Assembly: GCF_900105245.1 (NCBI RefSeq)
Contig: NZ_FNSZ01000001.1
Coordinates: forward strand, 2,418,001 to 2,482,000
DNA: 64,000 bases
Reading direction: 5' to 3'
DNA from: Streptomyces sp. 1222.5
GTDB taxonomy: Bacteria > Actinomycetota > Actinomycetes > Streptomycetales > Streptomycetaceae
Positions 51,538 through 61,045 of this stretch are shown here, piece after piece. Each line of letters starts with the position of its first letter. Position 1 is the first letter of the stretch. The notes beneath the pieces were generated by a model. The model saw nothing but the letters and a program-made list of their open reading frames with translations, did no database searches and was not told the origin of the DNA. The translations under genes and the position numbers were made by a program.

Positions 51538-52785
51538 TCACAGCGGCAGGGTGACGCGCATCACCAGGCCTCCGCCCTCCCGGGGTCGGGCGACGACGTG
51601 ACCGCCGTGCGCGCGGGCCACGGACCGGACGATGGACAGTCCGAGTCCGACCCCCTTGTCGCTGCCCGTGCGCTCCGTACGGAGCCGCCGGAAGGGCTCG
51701 AAGAGGTTGTCGACCTCGTACGCCGGCACGACCGGGCCGGTGTTCGAGACGGTGAGCACCGCCTGCCCGTGCTCGACCTCGGTGGTGACCTCGACCCAGC
51801 CGTCCTCCGCCACGTTGTAGCGCACCGCGTTCTGCACGAGGTTCAGCGCGATCCGCTCCAGCAGCACGCCGTTGCCCCGCACGACGGCGGGCCTGCGCTC
51901 GCCGCGGATCTTCACGCCCTTGCTCTCCGCCTCGCCGTGCACCTGATCGACGGCCTGCGTGGCGACCTCGGCCAGGTCGACCGGCTTGCGCTCCACGATC
52001 TGGTTGTCGCTGCGGGCGAGCAGCAGCAGGCCCTCGACCAGCTGCTCGCTGCGCTCGTTGGTGGCCAGCAGCGTCTTGCCGAGCTGCTGGAGCTCCACCG
52101 GCGCGTTCGGGTCCGACAGGTGCACCTCGAGGAGCGTGCGGTTGATCGCGAGCGGGGTGCGCAGCTCGTGGGAGGCGTTGCCGACGAAGCGCTGCTGGGC
52201 GGTGAAGGCCCGCTGGAGGCGCTCCAGCATGTCGTCGAAGGTGTCCGCCAGCTCCTTCAGCTCGTCGTCGGGGCCGTCCAGCTCGATACGGCGGGACAGG
52301 TCCGAGCCGGCGACCTGGCGGGCGGTGCGGGTGATGCGGCCGAGCGGGGACAGCACCCGGCCCGCCATCGCGTAACCGAACGCGAAGGCGATGACCGCGA
52401 GGCCCAGGAGGGCCAGCAGCGAGCGGCTGAGCAGGTCGTCCAGGGCCGTCTGGCGCTGCTGGTCCATGCAGTGGGCGATGGCGTCCTTGAAGTCCGACAG
52501 CGGCAGCTTGGTGGTGTTGATCGCGGGGCAGCTGTCGGACGAGATCTTCAGTTCCTGGAAGCTGACGATCTTGAACAGCGGCTGGTTGCCGGTGTTGATC
52601 GCCTGTGCGGCGAGCAGGTAGATGATCGACAGCAGCAGGATGCCGGCGATCAGGAACATGCCGCCGTACAGCAGCGTGAGCCGTATGCGGATGGTCGGGC
52701 GCAGCCAGGGGAAGGGAGGCTGCGGCCTCCTGGGGTCCCAGGTGGGCTTCGGCGGCGCCTGCGGGGGCGCGGGGGTGGCGGCCAC
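51538..52785 (-). CDS. cutS: CutS sensor histidine kinase
   Basis: 415 residues, the length of Streptomyces CutS. Two transmembrane helices (about 38-60 and 120-143) flank a ~60-residue extracellular sensor with two cysteines (SSDSCPAI and IAHCMDQ). A HAMP domain follows, then a histidine kinase core with the phospho-histidine in NASHELRTPLAINRTLLEVH and ATPase motifs LNLVQNAVRYN and GVGLGLSIVRSV. GTG start at 52785, six bases after cutR. CutRS was described in S. lividans; later work links it to secretion and redox stress. The cysteine pair is consistent with redox sensing. Confidence 0.92.
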   Translation of the reverse strand: MAATPAPPQAPPKPTWDPRRPQPPFPWLRPTIRIRLTLLYGGMFLIAGILLLSIIYLLAAQAINTGNQPLFKIVSFQELKISSDSCPAINTTKLPLSDFKDAIAHCMDQQRQTALDDLLSRSLLALLGLAVIAFAFGYAMAGRVLSPLGRITRTARQVAGSDLSRRIELDGPDDELKELADTFDDMLERLQRAFTAQQRFVGNASHELRTPLAINRTLLEVHLSDPNAPVELQQLGKTLLATNERSEQLVEGLLLLARSDNQIVERKPVDLAEVATQAVDQVHGEAESKGVKIRGERRPAVVRGNGVLLERIALNLVQNAVRYNVAEDGWVEVTTEVEHGQAVLTVSNTGPVVPAYEVDNLFEPFRRLRTERTGSDKGVGLGLSIVRSVARAHGGHVVARPREGGGLVMRVTLPL

Positions 52786-52791
52786 GGCCGG

Positions 52792-53445
52792 TCAGATCCG
52801 GTAGCCGGAGCCGGGGACCGTGACGATCACGGGCGGCTCACCGAGCTTGCGACGCAGGGTCATGACCGTCACGCGCACCACGTTGGTGAAGGGGTCGGTG
52901 TTCTCGTCCCACGCCTTCTCCAGCAGCTGCTCGGCGGAGACGACCGCGCCCTCGCTGCGCATCAGCACCTCCAGGACCGCGAACTCCTTGGGTGCGAGCT
53001 GGACCTCCTTGCCGTCGCGGAAGACCTCGCGGCGGTTGGGGTCGAGCTTGATGCCGGCCCGCTCCAGGACGGGCGGCAGCGGGACGCTCGTACGGCGGCC
53101 GAGAGCGCGCACGCGCGCGATCAGCTCGCTGAACGCGAAGGGCTTGGGCAGGTAGTCGTCGGCGCCGATCTCCAGGCCCTCGACGCGGTCGCTGACGTCG
53201 CCGGAGGCGGTGAGCATGAGCACGCGCGTGGGCATGCCCAGCTCGACGATCTTGCGGCAGACGTCGTCGCCGTGCACGAGCGGGAGGTCGCGGTCGAGGA
53301 CGACCACGTCGTAGTCGTTGACGCCGATGCGCTCCAGGGCGGCCGCACCGTCGTACACGACGTCGACGGCCATGGCCTCCCGGCGCAGCCCGGTGGCCAC
53401 GGCATCGGCGAGCAGCTGCTCGTCCTCGACGACGAGTACGCGCAC
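52792..53445 (-). CDS. cutR: CutR response regulator
   Basis: 217 residues, the exact length of S. lividans CutR. The receiver domain has MRVLVVEDEQLLADAVATGL, the phospho-aspartate in YDVVVLDRDLPLVHGDD and the conserved lysine in DDYLPKPFAFSELI. The winged-helix domain has LAPKEFAVLEVLMRSEGAVV and NVVRVTVMTLRRKLGEPPV. It is the partner of the kinase encoded next. Identification rests on length, sequence pattern and the surrounding conserved order with hemH and dut. Confidence 0.93.
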   Translation of the reverse strand: MRVLVVEDEQLLADAVATGLRREAMAVDVVYDGAAALERIGVNDYDVVVLDRDLPLVHGDDVCRKIVELGMPTRVLMLTASGDVSDRVEGLEIGADDYLPKPFAFSELIARVRALGRRTSVPLPPVLERAGIKLDPNRREVFRDGKEVQLAPKEFAVLEVLMRSEGAVVSAEQLLEKAWDENTDPFTNVVRVTVMTLRRKLGEPPVIVTVPGSGYRI

Positions 53446-53859
53446 GTCGCTTGTCCTTCCTGTGTCCGCCCGCGCGACGCGATGTGGGCGCGTGCGGGCA
53501 GGGGTGTTCGTGGGATGTGACCTCCATCCTGCCCTTTTCGGCCATAAGTCGGCTGTAAGGCGGGGTCCGGGCCGGAGGGATCCGGGCGGTGGCCCGGGAA
53601 TACGAGATTTTCTCCTCCGGTTCAGGTTTCCAGGGAAGGGAGCGGGGGGAGGACGGCTTTACACCCCGCGATCACGCTCTGCATGTGCCGCAGCACCATG
53701 CGGTACCCCCCGATCCGCTTGCGCGCAGAGTGGGCGTGGGTGTCCGGCACCGTAGCCGCCCGGCAGGGCTGCGCCGGGCACCTGCGGGAACGTGATCGCC
53801 CCTTCTTGACGGCACACCCCCGTGCCACCTACCCACGACCCTGGACGAGGGGGCGCAGC
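53446..53859. other. Intergenic stretch upstream of cutR
   Basis: About 410 bases between divergent cutR and the 57-residue gene. It holds their promoters; no gene or clear motif is supported. Confidence 0.4.
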
Positions 53860-54033
53860 ATGGACGCTTTCACCGCAGGACTTCTGCAGCGCATAAGGGC
53901 GACCGAGACCGACCTGACGCGGGCTCGTGACGAGGGCGACGACTTCCTCGTCGAGGTGGAGCAGGCAGAGCTCGACGACCTGCGCCGCCTCGCCGCCGAG
54001 CACGGTGTGGAGGTCGGCGCGACACGCGTCTGA
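53860..54033 (+). CDS. Small acidic helical protein, 57 residues
   Basis: From the ATG at 53860, with GAGGGGG about nine bases upstream. The product (MDAFTAGLLQRIRATETDL start, VEQAELDDLRRLAAEHGVEV) is strongly helical and amphipathic and could be a short coiled coil. It is followed by a good terminator. No family role is known to me; it is probably real because the frame ends cleanly and has normal codon bias. Confidence 0.65.
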   Translation: MDAFTAGLLQRIRATETDLTRARDEGDDFLVEVEQAELDDLRRLAAEHGVEVGATRV

Positions 54034-54053
54034 TCGGCACGAGAGCGCGAGAG

Positions 54054-54084
54054 GGGACCCCGGCGAATCCAGCGCCGGGGTCCC
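54054..54084. terminator. Bidirectional terminator between convergent genes
   Basis: A 12-bp perfect stem (54054-54065 with 54073-54084) and 7-base loop, between the 57-residue gene and the convergent inositol monophosphatase gene. Confidence 0.8.
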
Positions 54085-54103
54085 TTCGCGTGCGCGGAGC
54101 CGG

Positions 54104-54919
54104 TCAGTCGTGCCAGGCCCCGAAGTCCTCCAGCAGCCGCTGCAGGGGCTCGAAGACGCCGGGCGCACCCGCGACGGTGAGGTCCCGCGAGGGGCGCTCT
54201 CCGGGCCGTCCGCCGGTCAGCGCGCCCGCCTCCCGGGCGATCAGGTCGCCCGCCGCGTGGTCCCACGCGTTGAGTCCCCGCTCGTAGTACCCGTCGAGCC
54301 GGCCGCAGGCCACGTCGCACAGGTCGACCGCGGCCGAGCCGCTGCGCCGGATGTCCCGCAGCAACGGGATCAGCCGGCCGGCCACCTCGGCCTGGTGGGC
54401 GCGGACCTCGGTGACGTAGTTGAAGCCGGTGGAGACCAGGGCCTGCTCCAGCGGGGGCGCGGGCCGGCAGGCGAGCGCCCGCTCGCCCTCCCACGCACCC
54501 GTGGCCCACGCGCCGCCACCGCGCACGGCGTGGTACGTCTCGCCGCGCATCGGCGCCGCGACGACGCCGGCCACGGTCTCGCCGTCGTGCTCGGCCGCCA
54601 CCGACACCGCCCAGGTGGGCAGGCCGTAGAGGTAGTTCACGGTGCCGTCGAGCGGGTCGATCACCCAGCGGACGCCGCTCGTGCCCTCGACGGAGGCACC
54701 CTCCTCGCCGAGGAAGCCGTCGTCGGGGCGGTGGCCCGAGATGAGATCGGTGATCAGCTTCTCGGCCGCGATGTCCATCTCGGTGACCACGTCGATCGGG
54801 CTGGACTTGGTCCGCGCCACGGCCAGGTCGGCCGGGCGGCCGTCCCGCAGCAGCTCGCCGGCGCGGCGGGCGGCCTCCTGGGCCAGGTCGAGCAGTTCCC
54901 GGTGCAGGGCGTCGGTCAC
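54104..54919 (-). CDS. Inositol monophosphatase family protein
   Basis: 271 residues with the metal-dependent phosphatase motifs GFLGEEGASVEG, WVIDPLDGTVNYLYG and LNAWDHAAGDLIAREAGAL. These bind magnesium and hydrolyse inositol-1-phosphate or related sugar phosphates; family members also act as fructose-1,6-bisphosphatase or histidinol phosphatase. GTG start at 54919, eight bases from the ferrochelatase stop, so the two are co-transcribed. Confidence 0.92.
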   Translation of the reverse strand: MTDALHRELLDLAQEAARRAGELLRDGRPADLAVARTKSSPIDVVTEMDIAAEKLITDLISGHRPDDGFLGEEGASVEGTSGVRWVIDPLDGTVNYLYGLPTWAVSVAAEHDGETVAGVVAAPMRGETYHAVRGGGAWATGAWEGERALACRPAPPLEQALVSTGFNYVTEVRAHQAEVAGRLIPLLRDIRRSGSAAVDLCDVACGRLDGYYERGLNAWDHAAGDLIAREAGALTGGRPGERPSRDLTVAGAPGVFEPLQRLLEDFGAWHD

Positions 54920-54927
54920 GGGGCTCC

Positions 54928-56055
54928 TCACGCGTAGGGGCTGTCGGCGCCCGCGGCGGCCGGGCGGGGGGCGCGGGCCGGGCAGCAGCCGACCGGGCAG
55001 ACGTCGTGGCTCGGGCCGAGGGCGCCGAGGGCGCAGGGGGTGACCCGCTGCCCGCGCTCCACGGTGGCGCGCTCCACGACGAGCTCGCGGACCGCGGCGG
55101 CGAACCGCGGGTCGGCGCCCACGGTGGCCGAGCGGCGCACCGGCAGCCCCAGCTCCCCGGCCCTGGCCGTGGCCTCGGTGTCGAGGTCGTAGAGGACCTC
55201 CATGTGGTCGGAGACGAAGCCGATGGGGGCCATGACGACGGCCGGGACGCCGGCGCCGTGCAGCTCCTCCAGGTGGTCGACGATGTCCGGCTCCAGCCAC
55301 GGGATGTGCGGGGCGCCCGAGCGGGACTGGTAGACGAGCCGCCAGGGGTGGTCGGCACCGGTGCGCTCGCGGACGGCGTCGGCGATCAGCTGGGCCACGT
55401 CCAGGTGCTGCTCGACGTACGCCCCGCCCTCGCCGTGCGCCTCGACCGGGCCGGAGGTGTCGGCGGCGGCGGTCGGGATGGAGTGGGTGGTGAAGGCGAT
55501 GTGGGCGCCGGCCCGGACGTCCTCGGGGAGGTCGGCGAGGGAGCGCAGCACCCCGTCGGTCATCGGCTCGACGAAGCCCGGGTGGTTGAAGTAGTGCCGG
55601 AGCTTGTCGACCCTCGGCGGCTCCACTCCCTCGGCCTCCAGGGCGGCCAGGGCGTCGGCGAGGTTCTCGCGGTACTGGCGGCAGCCCGAGTAGGAGGCGT
55701 AGGCGCTGGTGGCGAGGACCAGGACGCGCCGGCGGCCGTCGGCCGCCATCTCGCGCAGGGTGTCCGTCAGGTACGGCGCCCAGTTGCGGTTGCCCCAGTA
55801 GACCGGCAGGTCCAGGCCGTGCTCGGCGAAGTCCTTGCGCAGGGCGTCCAGCAGGGCGCGGTTCTGGTCGTTGATGGGGCTGACCCCGCCGAACAGGAAG
55901 TAGTGCCGGCCGACTTCCTTCAGGCGTTCCTTCGGGATGCCGCGCCCGCGCGTGACGTTCTCCAGGAACGGGACCACGTCGTCCGGGCCTTCGGGACCGC
56001 CGAAGGAGAGCAGGAGCAGGGCGTCGTACGGAGAGGCATCGAGCACGTCTGGCAT
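54928..56055 (-). CDS. hemH: Ferrochelatase (coproporphyrin type)
   Basis: 375 residues. The family start is [20 protein letters not shown]; metal-site His is in [17 protein letters not shown], and [20 protein letters not shown] and [17 protein letters not shown] follow. The C-terminus carries a cysteine cluster (PCALG then CPVGCCPA) as in actinobacterial enzymes that bind a 2Fe-2S cluster. In this phylum the enzyme (also called CpfC) is known to insert iron into coproporphyrin III rather than protoporphyrin IX. ATG at 56055. Confidence 0.93.
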   Translation of the reverse strand: MPDVLDASPYDALLLLSFGGPEGPDDVVPFLENVTRGRGIPKERLKEVGRHYFLFGGVSPINDQNRALLDALRKDFAEHGLDLPVYWGNRNWAPYLTDTLREMAADGRRRVLVLATSAYASYSGCRQYRENLADALAALEAEGVEPPRVDKLRHYFNHPGFVEPMTDGVLRSLADLPEDVRAGAHIAFTTHSIPTAAADTSGPVEAHGEGGAYVEQHLDVAQLIADAVRERTGADHPWRLVYQSRSGAPHIPWLEPDIVDHLEELHGAGVPAVVMAPIGFVSDHMEVLYDLDTEATARAGELGLPVRRSATVGADPRFAAAVRELVVERATVERGQRVTPCALGALGPSHDVCPVGCCPARAPRPAAAGADSPYA

Positions 56056-56227
56056 GCCTTGATCCTCCCACCCCGCGCTTGACGGGCGGGCAACAGCAGG
56101 GTGAAGAGTCGAGTTCCATACGGTTTAGTCCGGTTTTTCCGGCCGTATTTCCGGGTGCGCTTAGGGTGTCCTTACTCGTAAGCTGTATCAGCCGCATTCG
56201 CGCCTTACGACCCGTTCCGGAGACCTC

Positions 56228-57466
56228 GTGCCCAGCCCCTACAGAGCCCTGTTCGACGCGCCGGGCACCAAGGCCTTCTCCGCCGCGGGCTTCCTCGGCC
56301 GGATGCCGCTGTCGATGATGGGCATCGGCGTGGTCACGATGGTCTCCCGGCTCACCGGGCGGTACGGCCTCGCCGGGGCGCTGTCGGCCACCATCGCGCT
56401 GTCCGCGGCGGCGATCGGACCGCAGATAAGCCGGCTGGTGGACCGGCACGGGCAGCGCCGGGTGCTGCGTCCCGCGACCCTGGTGGCCCTCGCCGCGGCG
56501 GCCGGCCTGCTGCTCGCGGCCCACTACCGGTGGCCCGACTGGGTGCTGTTCGTCTGCGCCGCCGGGATCGGCTCGGTGCCGAGCCTGGGCGCGATGATCC
56601 GGGCGCGCTGGGCGGCGCTGTACCGGGGCACGCCGAAGCTGCACACCGCGTACTCCTTCGAGTCGGTCGTCGACGAGGTCTGCTTCATCTTCGGCCCGAT
56701 CATCTCCATCGGACTGTCCACGGCGTGGTTCCCGGAGGCGGGCCCCCTGCTGGCCGGGTGCTTCCTGGCGGCCGGCGTCCTCTGGCTCACCTCCCAGCGG
56801 GCGACCGAACCGGAGCCGCATCCGCGCGAGCACCACGGCGGCGGCAGCGCCCTGCGCGCGCCGGGACTTCAGGTCCTGGTGGCCACGTTCGTGGCGACGG
56901 GCGCGATCTTCGGATCGGTGGACGTGGTCACCGTCGCCTTCGCCGACGAGCGCGGCCACCAGGGCGCCGCGAGCCTGGTCCTCGCGCTGTACGCGGCCGG
57001 TTCCTGCCTGGCGGGAGTCGTCTTCGGGCTGCTGCGCTTCGCCGGGGCGCCGGAACGTCGCTGGCTGCTGGGCGTGGCGGCGACGTCCGTGAGTATGATC
57101 CCCCTCCTACTGGTCGGAAACCTGCCGCTTCTGGCCGTGGCGCTGTTCGTTTCGGGGCTGTCCATCGCACCGACGATGATCACGACGATGTCCCTCATCG
57201 AAGAGCACGTACCTCGCGCGAAGCTCACCGAGGGCATGACCTGGGTGAGCACCGGCCTCGCGGTCGGCGTCGCGCTCGGCTCCTCCGCGGCCGGCTGGGT
57301 GATCGACGCAGCCGGGGCGCGCGCCGGGTACGGGGTTCCGGTCGCGTCCGGGGCCGCCGCGATCGCGGTCGGTTTCCTCGGGTACCGCCGGCTGCGCAGG
57401 CCGGCCGCGGGTCGGGGAGGCACCGTTGAGCAGCACAGCGAGCGGGAAGAAGGGCACCTGGCGTAA
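56228..57466 (+). CDS. MFS transporter
   Basis: 412 residues with 12 predicted transmembrane helices and the loop 2-3 region containing RLVDRHGQRRVLRPATLVA. Membrane segments include MGIGVVTMVSRLTGRYGLAG, LLAGCFLAAGVLWLTS and LLLVGNLPLLAVALFVSGLS. GTG start at 56228. The substrate is unknown. Its 3' end overlaps the FAD oxidase gene by about 40 bases, so the two are probably co-transcribed. Confidence 0.9.
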   Translation: MPSPYRALFDAPGTKAFSAAGFLGRMPLSMMGIGVVTMVSRLTGRYGLAGALSATIALSAAAIGPQISRLVDRHGQRRVLRPATLVALAAAAGLLLAAHYRWPDWVLFVCAAGIGSVPSLGAMIRARWAALYRGTPKLHTAYSFESVVDEVCFIFGPIISIGLSTAWFPEAGPLLAGCFLAAGVLWLTSQRATEPEPHPREHHGGGSALRAPGLQVLVATFVATGAIFGSVDVVTVAFADERGHQGAASLVLALYAAGSCLAGVVFGLLRFAGAPERRWLLGVAATSVSMIPLLLVGNLPLLAVALFVSGLSIAPTMITTMSLIEEHVPRAKLTEGMTWVSTGLAVGVALGSSAAGWVIDAAGARAGYGVPVASGAAAIAVGFLGYRRLRRPAAGRGGTVEQHSEREEGHLA

Positions 57467-58745
57467 CTGGGGCGGGAACGTCTCCGCCCGGCCCGCCCGG
57501 CAGGTCGCGCCGGCCTCCGTGGAGGAACTGGCCGCCGCGGTGCGCCGGGCCGCCGAGGACGGCCTGAAGGTGAAGGCCGTCGGCACCGGGCACTCCTTCA
57601 CCTCCATCGCCGCGACCGACGGCGTGCTGATCCGCCCTCAACTGCTGACCGGCATCCGCGGCATCGACCGCGCGTCGATGACGGTCACGGTGGAGGCGGG
57701 CACCCCGCTCAAGAGGCTCAACACGGCCCTCGCGCGCGAGGGCCTGTCGCTCACCAACATGGGCGACATCATGGAGCAGACCGTCTCCGGCGCCACCAGC
57801 ACCGGCACCCACGGCACGGGCCGCGAGTCCGCCTCCATCGCCGCCCAGATCAAGGGGCTCGAACTCGTCACGGCGGACGGTTCGGTGCTCACCTGCTCCG
57901 AGAAGGAGAACCCGGAGGTGTTCGCCGCCGCCCGAATAGGCCTCGGCGCGCTCGGCGTCGTCACCGCGATCACCTTCGCCGTCGAGCCCCTGTTCCTGCT
58001 CACCGCGCGCGAGGAACCGATGCCCTTCGAGCGGGTCCTCGCCGAGTTCGATCAACTGTGGGCCGAGAACGAGCACTTCGAGTTCTACTGGTTCCCGCAC
58101 ACCGGCAGCACCAACACCAAGCGCAACAACCGCAGCGCCGGGCCCGAGCAGCCCGTGGGCCCGCTCGCCGGCTGGTTCGAGGACGAGTTCCTCTCCAACG
58201 GCGTCTTCCAGGTGGCCCAGTGGGCGGGGCGGGCCGTCCCCGTCGGCATCCCGGCCATCGCGCGCGTCTCCAGCAGGGCCCTGTCCGCGCGGACGTACAC
58301 CGACATCCCGTACAAGGTGTTCACCTCGCCGCGCCGGGTGCGTTTCGTGGAGATGGAGTACGCCGTCCCGCGTGAGGCCCTGACGGAGACCCTGCGCGAG
58401 CTGAGGAGCATGGTCGACCGCTCGGGGCTGCGCGTCAGCTTCCCGGTCGAGGTGCGCACCGCCCCGGCCGACGACATCGCCCTGTCCACCGCCTCCGGCA
58501 GGGACAGCGCCTACATCGCCGTGCACATGTTCCGTGGCACGCCGTACCAGGCCTACTTCACCGCCGCGGAGCGCATCTTCACCGCGCACGAGGGCCGGCC
58601 GCACTGGGGCAAGGTCCACACGCGGGACGCCGAGTACTTCTCCCGGGTGTACCCGCGTTTCGGTGAATTCACGGAGCTGCGGAACCGGCTGGACCCGGAA
58701 CGGCTGTTCCAGAACGCCTACGTGCGGAGGGTGCTGGGGGCGTAG
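57426..58745 (+). CDS. FAD-linked sugar-lactone/alditol oxidase family protein
   Basis: 439 residues. An N-terminal FAD_binding_4 domain has KAVGTGHSFTSIAATDGVLI, where the His is the usual covalent FAD attachment site, and SGATSTGTHGTGRES. A C-terminal ALO-type domain (D-arabinono-1,4-lactone oxidase) ends in HWGKVHTRDAEYF and LDPERLFQNAYVRRVLG. It may oxidise an alditol or aldonolactone with oxygen. It begins with a rare TTG codon after GGGGAGG; no better start exists before the conserved domain. Confidence 0.9.
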   Translation: MSSTASGKKGTWRNWGGNVSARPARQVAPASVEELAAAVRRAAEDGLKVKAVGTGHSFTSIAATDGVLIRPQLLTGIRGIDRASMTVTVEAGTPLKRLNTALAREGLSLTNMGDIMEQTVSGATSTGTHGTGRESASIAAQIKGLELVTADGSVLTCSEKENPEVFAAARIGLGALGVVTAITFAVEPLFLLTAREEPMPFERVLAEFDQLWAENEHFEFYWFPHTGSTNTKRNNRSAGPEQPVGPLAGWFEDEFLSNGVFQVAQWAGRAVPVGIPAIARVSSRALSARTYTDIPYKVFTSPRRVRFVEMEYAVPREALTETLRELRSMVDRSGLRVSFPVEVRTAPADDIALSTASGRDSAYIAVHMFRGTPYQAYFTAAERIFTAHEGRPHWGKVHTRDAEYFSRVYPRFGEFTELRNRLDPERLFQNAYVRRVLGA

Positions 58746-59417
58746 GCGTCGCGGCGGATCCACTGGGCGCGGGGGACGGCGCGGAGGTGGAGGCATCCCC
58801 GCCGGACGGCCCGGCCGTGGAGGCGCTGGGCGCCGGGGCCGGACTCCCGCCGGTGTCCGTGCCGGTGCCGGCGGAGGGCGTGTGAACGGAGGACGGCGTA
58901 CCCGAAGGGGCCCCCACCTCACCGGACTTCGCGGGGGACGACGGTCCGGGCCCCCTCGGGGCCGGGCTCGGGCTCCGTCCGGTGACGGCGTCGCTGACCG
59001 TCGTGCCCCCGCCACCGCCGAAACGGTTGCCCGACACCGGTTCGTAGCTGCTGATGCCCGCCATCGTCACCCCGAACACCACGGCGGCGGCGACCACCGG
59101 CCGGCGCCACCCGCGCACCCGGGCGCGATAGACGGTGCCGTCGGTGAACCCGCCCGGGGCCGACGGCAGTTGTCCGCTCGGGCGGGGGGGGCCGTCTTCG
59201 CCTCGCGCAGCTGCTCCCCGGTCCGCTTGAAGAAGTGCTGGAAGACGGTGCCGCCGCAGGTGGCGACGACACTGACGACCCCGGCGCCGAGGATCGTGCC
59301 GTACACCCCGAAGTACGAGGCCGGCTTGGCCGCCACAACCGCCACCAGGGCGCTGCCCGCGACCTGGGGGACGCTCAGGTCCATCCGCTTCCGCCTCGCG
59401 TCGGGCGTCTCACGCAT
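58669..59417 (-). pseudogene. Membrane-associated Pro/Ser-rich protein, split by a poly-G frameshift
   Basis: The N-terminal part (start at 59417 or 59384; MDLSVPQVAGSALVAVVAAK, GVYGTILGAGVVSVVATCGG, then FQHFFKRTGEQLREAKTAPP) and the C-terminal part (RVRGWRRPVVAAAVVFGVTM, then a Ser/Pro/Gly-rich tail to 58669) lie in different frames. They join if the run of eight G at 59184-59191 is read with one more base. The whole would be a ~249-residue protein with hydrophobic segments in each half and a long low-complexity tail. The 3' end overlaps the convergent oxidase gene by 77 bases. It could be a sequencing slip, a real mutation, or slippage. Confidence 0.75.
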
Positions 59418-59450
59418 ACCCGGAACTTGCCTTCCCTTCCCGTACATCAC

Positions 59451-59937
59451 CGCTCATGCACGCACAGGACGGTGCACTCCCGGCGCTTGCCGACATCGGT
59501 CGGCGACTGCATCAGAAAGGGACGTACGAACGAAACCATTAGTTCCGTTTCCGGGGGTTCCGTGAAGTTCGCCACGTTCATGATCGACAAAACCGGTTGC
59601 GGACGGCCAAGTCGCACTCCTTGCCAGAAGTTGGGCGGCGCGCCAATCCACGCACGTGGTCCGAATGGAGTACTGTTGCGAGCCCTGGGTCCGGCCTCCC
59701 ACCAGGGTGCCCGTGGCCTTGCAGGACCGCCGGGAGGGGGGCTGGTTGCACAGGGTGACGGAGTTGGTCACTTAGCGTTGCGAACAGGTAACCGTGCCAT
59801 AACGGCGGTCCCGGGCCCGTGCCCGACACGCCGGGCAACTCGGCAAGGTTGTGGCAGGCTGCACCCGGGCAGGCCACACTCGACTAGCGGAAGCAGCGAC
59901 GCACGTGACGTCGGCAGGCACCACCCGGGAGGTCCCC
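59451..59937. other. Intergenic stretch upstream of sepH
   Basis: Nearly 490 bases without a supported gene, in part less GC-rich. It holds the sepH promoter region and that of the divergent split gene. Confidence 0.4.
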
Positions 59938-60978
59938 ATGCCCGAACTGCGTGTCGTGGCCGTCTCGAATGACGGCACACGACTGGTGCTGAAGGCTGCC
60001 GACTCCACGGAGTACACGCTTCCGATCGACGAGCGGCTGCGTGCCGCCGTCCGTGGCGACCGGCCCCGCCTCGGCCAGATCGAGATCGAGGTCGAGAGCC
60101 ATCTCCGGCCCCGTGACATCCAGGCGCGTATACGCGCCGGTGCCACCGCGGAAGAGGTGGCCCAGCTCGCCGGCATCCCCGTCGACCGGGTACGGCGCTT
60201 CGAGGGTCCCGTGCTGGCCGAACGTGCCTTCATGGCCGAGCGCGCCCGTAAGACCCCCGTCCGCCGCCCCGGTGAGAACTCCGGCCCGCTGCTCGGCGAG
60301 ACCGTCCAGGAGCGGCTGCTGCTGCGCGGTGCCGACAAGGACACCGTGCAGTGGGACTCCTGGCGCCGCGACGACGGCACCTGGGAAGTCCTCCTCGTGT
60401 ACCTGGTCGCGGACGAACCGCACTCGGCGAGCTGGACGTACGACCCGCCCCGGCGGCTCGTACAGGCCGTGGACGACGAGGCGCGCTCACTGATCGGCGA
60501 GTCCGACGACCTCGCCGTGCCCGAGCCGAGCTTCCCGTTCGTCCCGCGCATCGCCCGGCTGCCGCGTGAGCGCACCATGGACCGCGCGCTCGACCGTGGC
60601 GACCGGGAGCGGCCCAGCCTGCCCGCGCCGCCGTCCGAGCCCGCCGAGGAGACCTCGGGCGAACGCGACTCGCTGACCAGCCTGTTGGAGGCCGTGCCGA
60701 GCTTCCGCGGCGACCTGGTCGTCCCGGAACGCCCGGCCGACACCGAGGACGAACCCGTCGAGGAACCCGCGGCGGAAGAGCCCCCGGCACCCGCCGCCTC
60801 GGCCGGTTCGGCCTACGCGGACGTGCTCATGCCGCGCTCCGTCGGCGGCCACCGCGACCGGCTCATCGGGTCGACCGACCGTCAGGCCGAGGCCGACGGC
60901 GTACGCCCCGGCCGCCGCGCGGCCGTCCCGAGCTGGGACGAGATCGTGTTCGGCACACGCCGCAAGAAGCAGGAGTAA
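59938..60978 (+). CDS. sepH: Septation protein SepH
   Basis: 346 residues. The N-terminal DUF3071/SepH domain (1-180) includes MPELRVVAVSNDGTRLVLKA and the helix-turn-helix-like ATAEEVAQLAGIPVDRVRRF, then QWDSWRRDDGTWEVLLVYLV. The C-terminal half is acidic, Pro/Glu-rich and likely disordered, ending in VPSWDEIVFGTRRKKQE. In Streptomyces, SepH binds FtsZ and promotes filament assembly for division and sporulation septa. ATG at 59938 with GGGAGGTCCCC. A terminator follows. Confidence 0.94.
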   Translation: MPELRVVAVSNDGTRLVLKAADSTEYTLPIDERLRAAVRGDRPRLGQIEIEVESHLRPRDIQARIRAGATAEEVAQLAGIPVDRVRRFEGPVLAERAFMAERARKTPVRRPGENSGPLLGETVQERLLLRGADKDTVQWDSWRRDDGTWEVLLVYLVADEPHSASWTYDPPRRLVQAVDDEARSLIGESDDLAVPEPSFPFVPRIARLPRERTMDRALDRGDRERPSLPAPPSEPAEETSGERDSLTSLLEAVPSFRGDLVVPERPADTEDEPVEEPAAEEPPAPAASAGSAYADVLMPRSVGGHRDRLIGSTDRQAEADGVRPGRRAAVPSWDEIVFGTRRKKQE

Positions 60979-60995
60979 CCGGCCGCGGGACAACG

Positions 60996-61028
60996 CGAGG
61001 AGGGGGCACGCGCGCGTGCCCCCTCTCG
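60996..61028. terminator. Terminator between sepH and the sulfurtransferase gene
   Basis: A perfect self-complementary stem (AGGGGGCACGCG paired with CGCGTGCCCCCT, extended by CGAG/CTCG arms with a one-base offset) between two convergent genes. Confidence 0.75.
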
Positions 61029-61045
61029 TGCGTGCCTGCCGCCTC

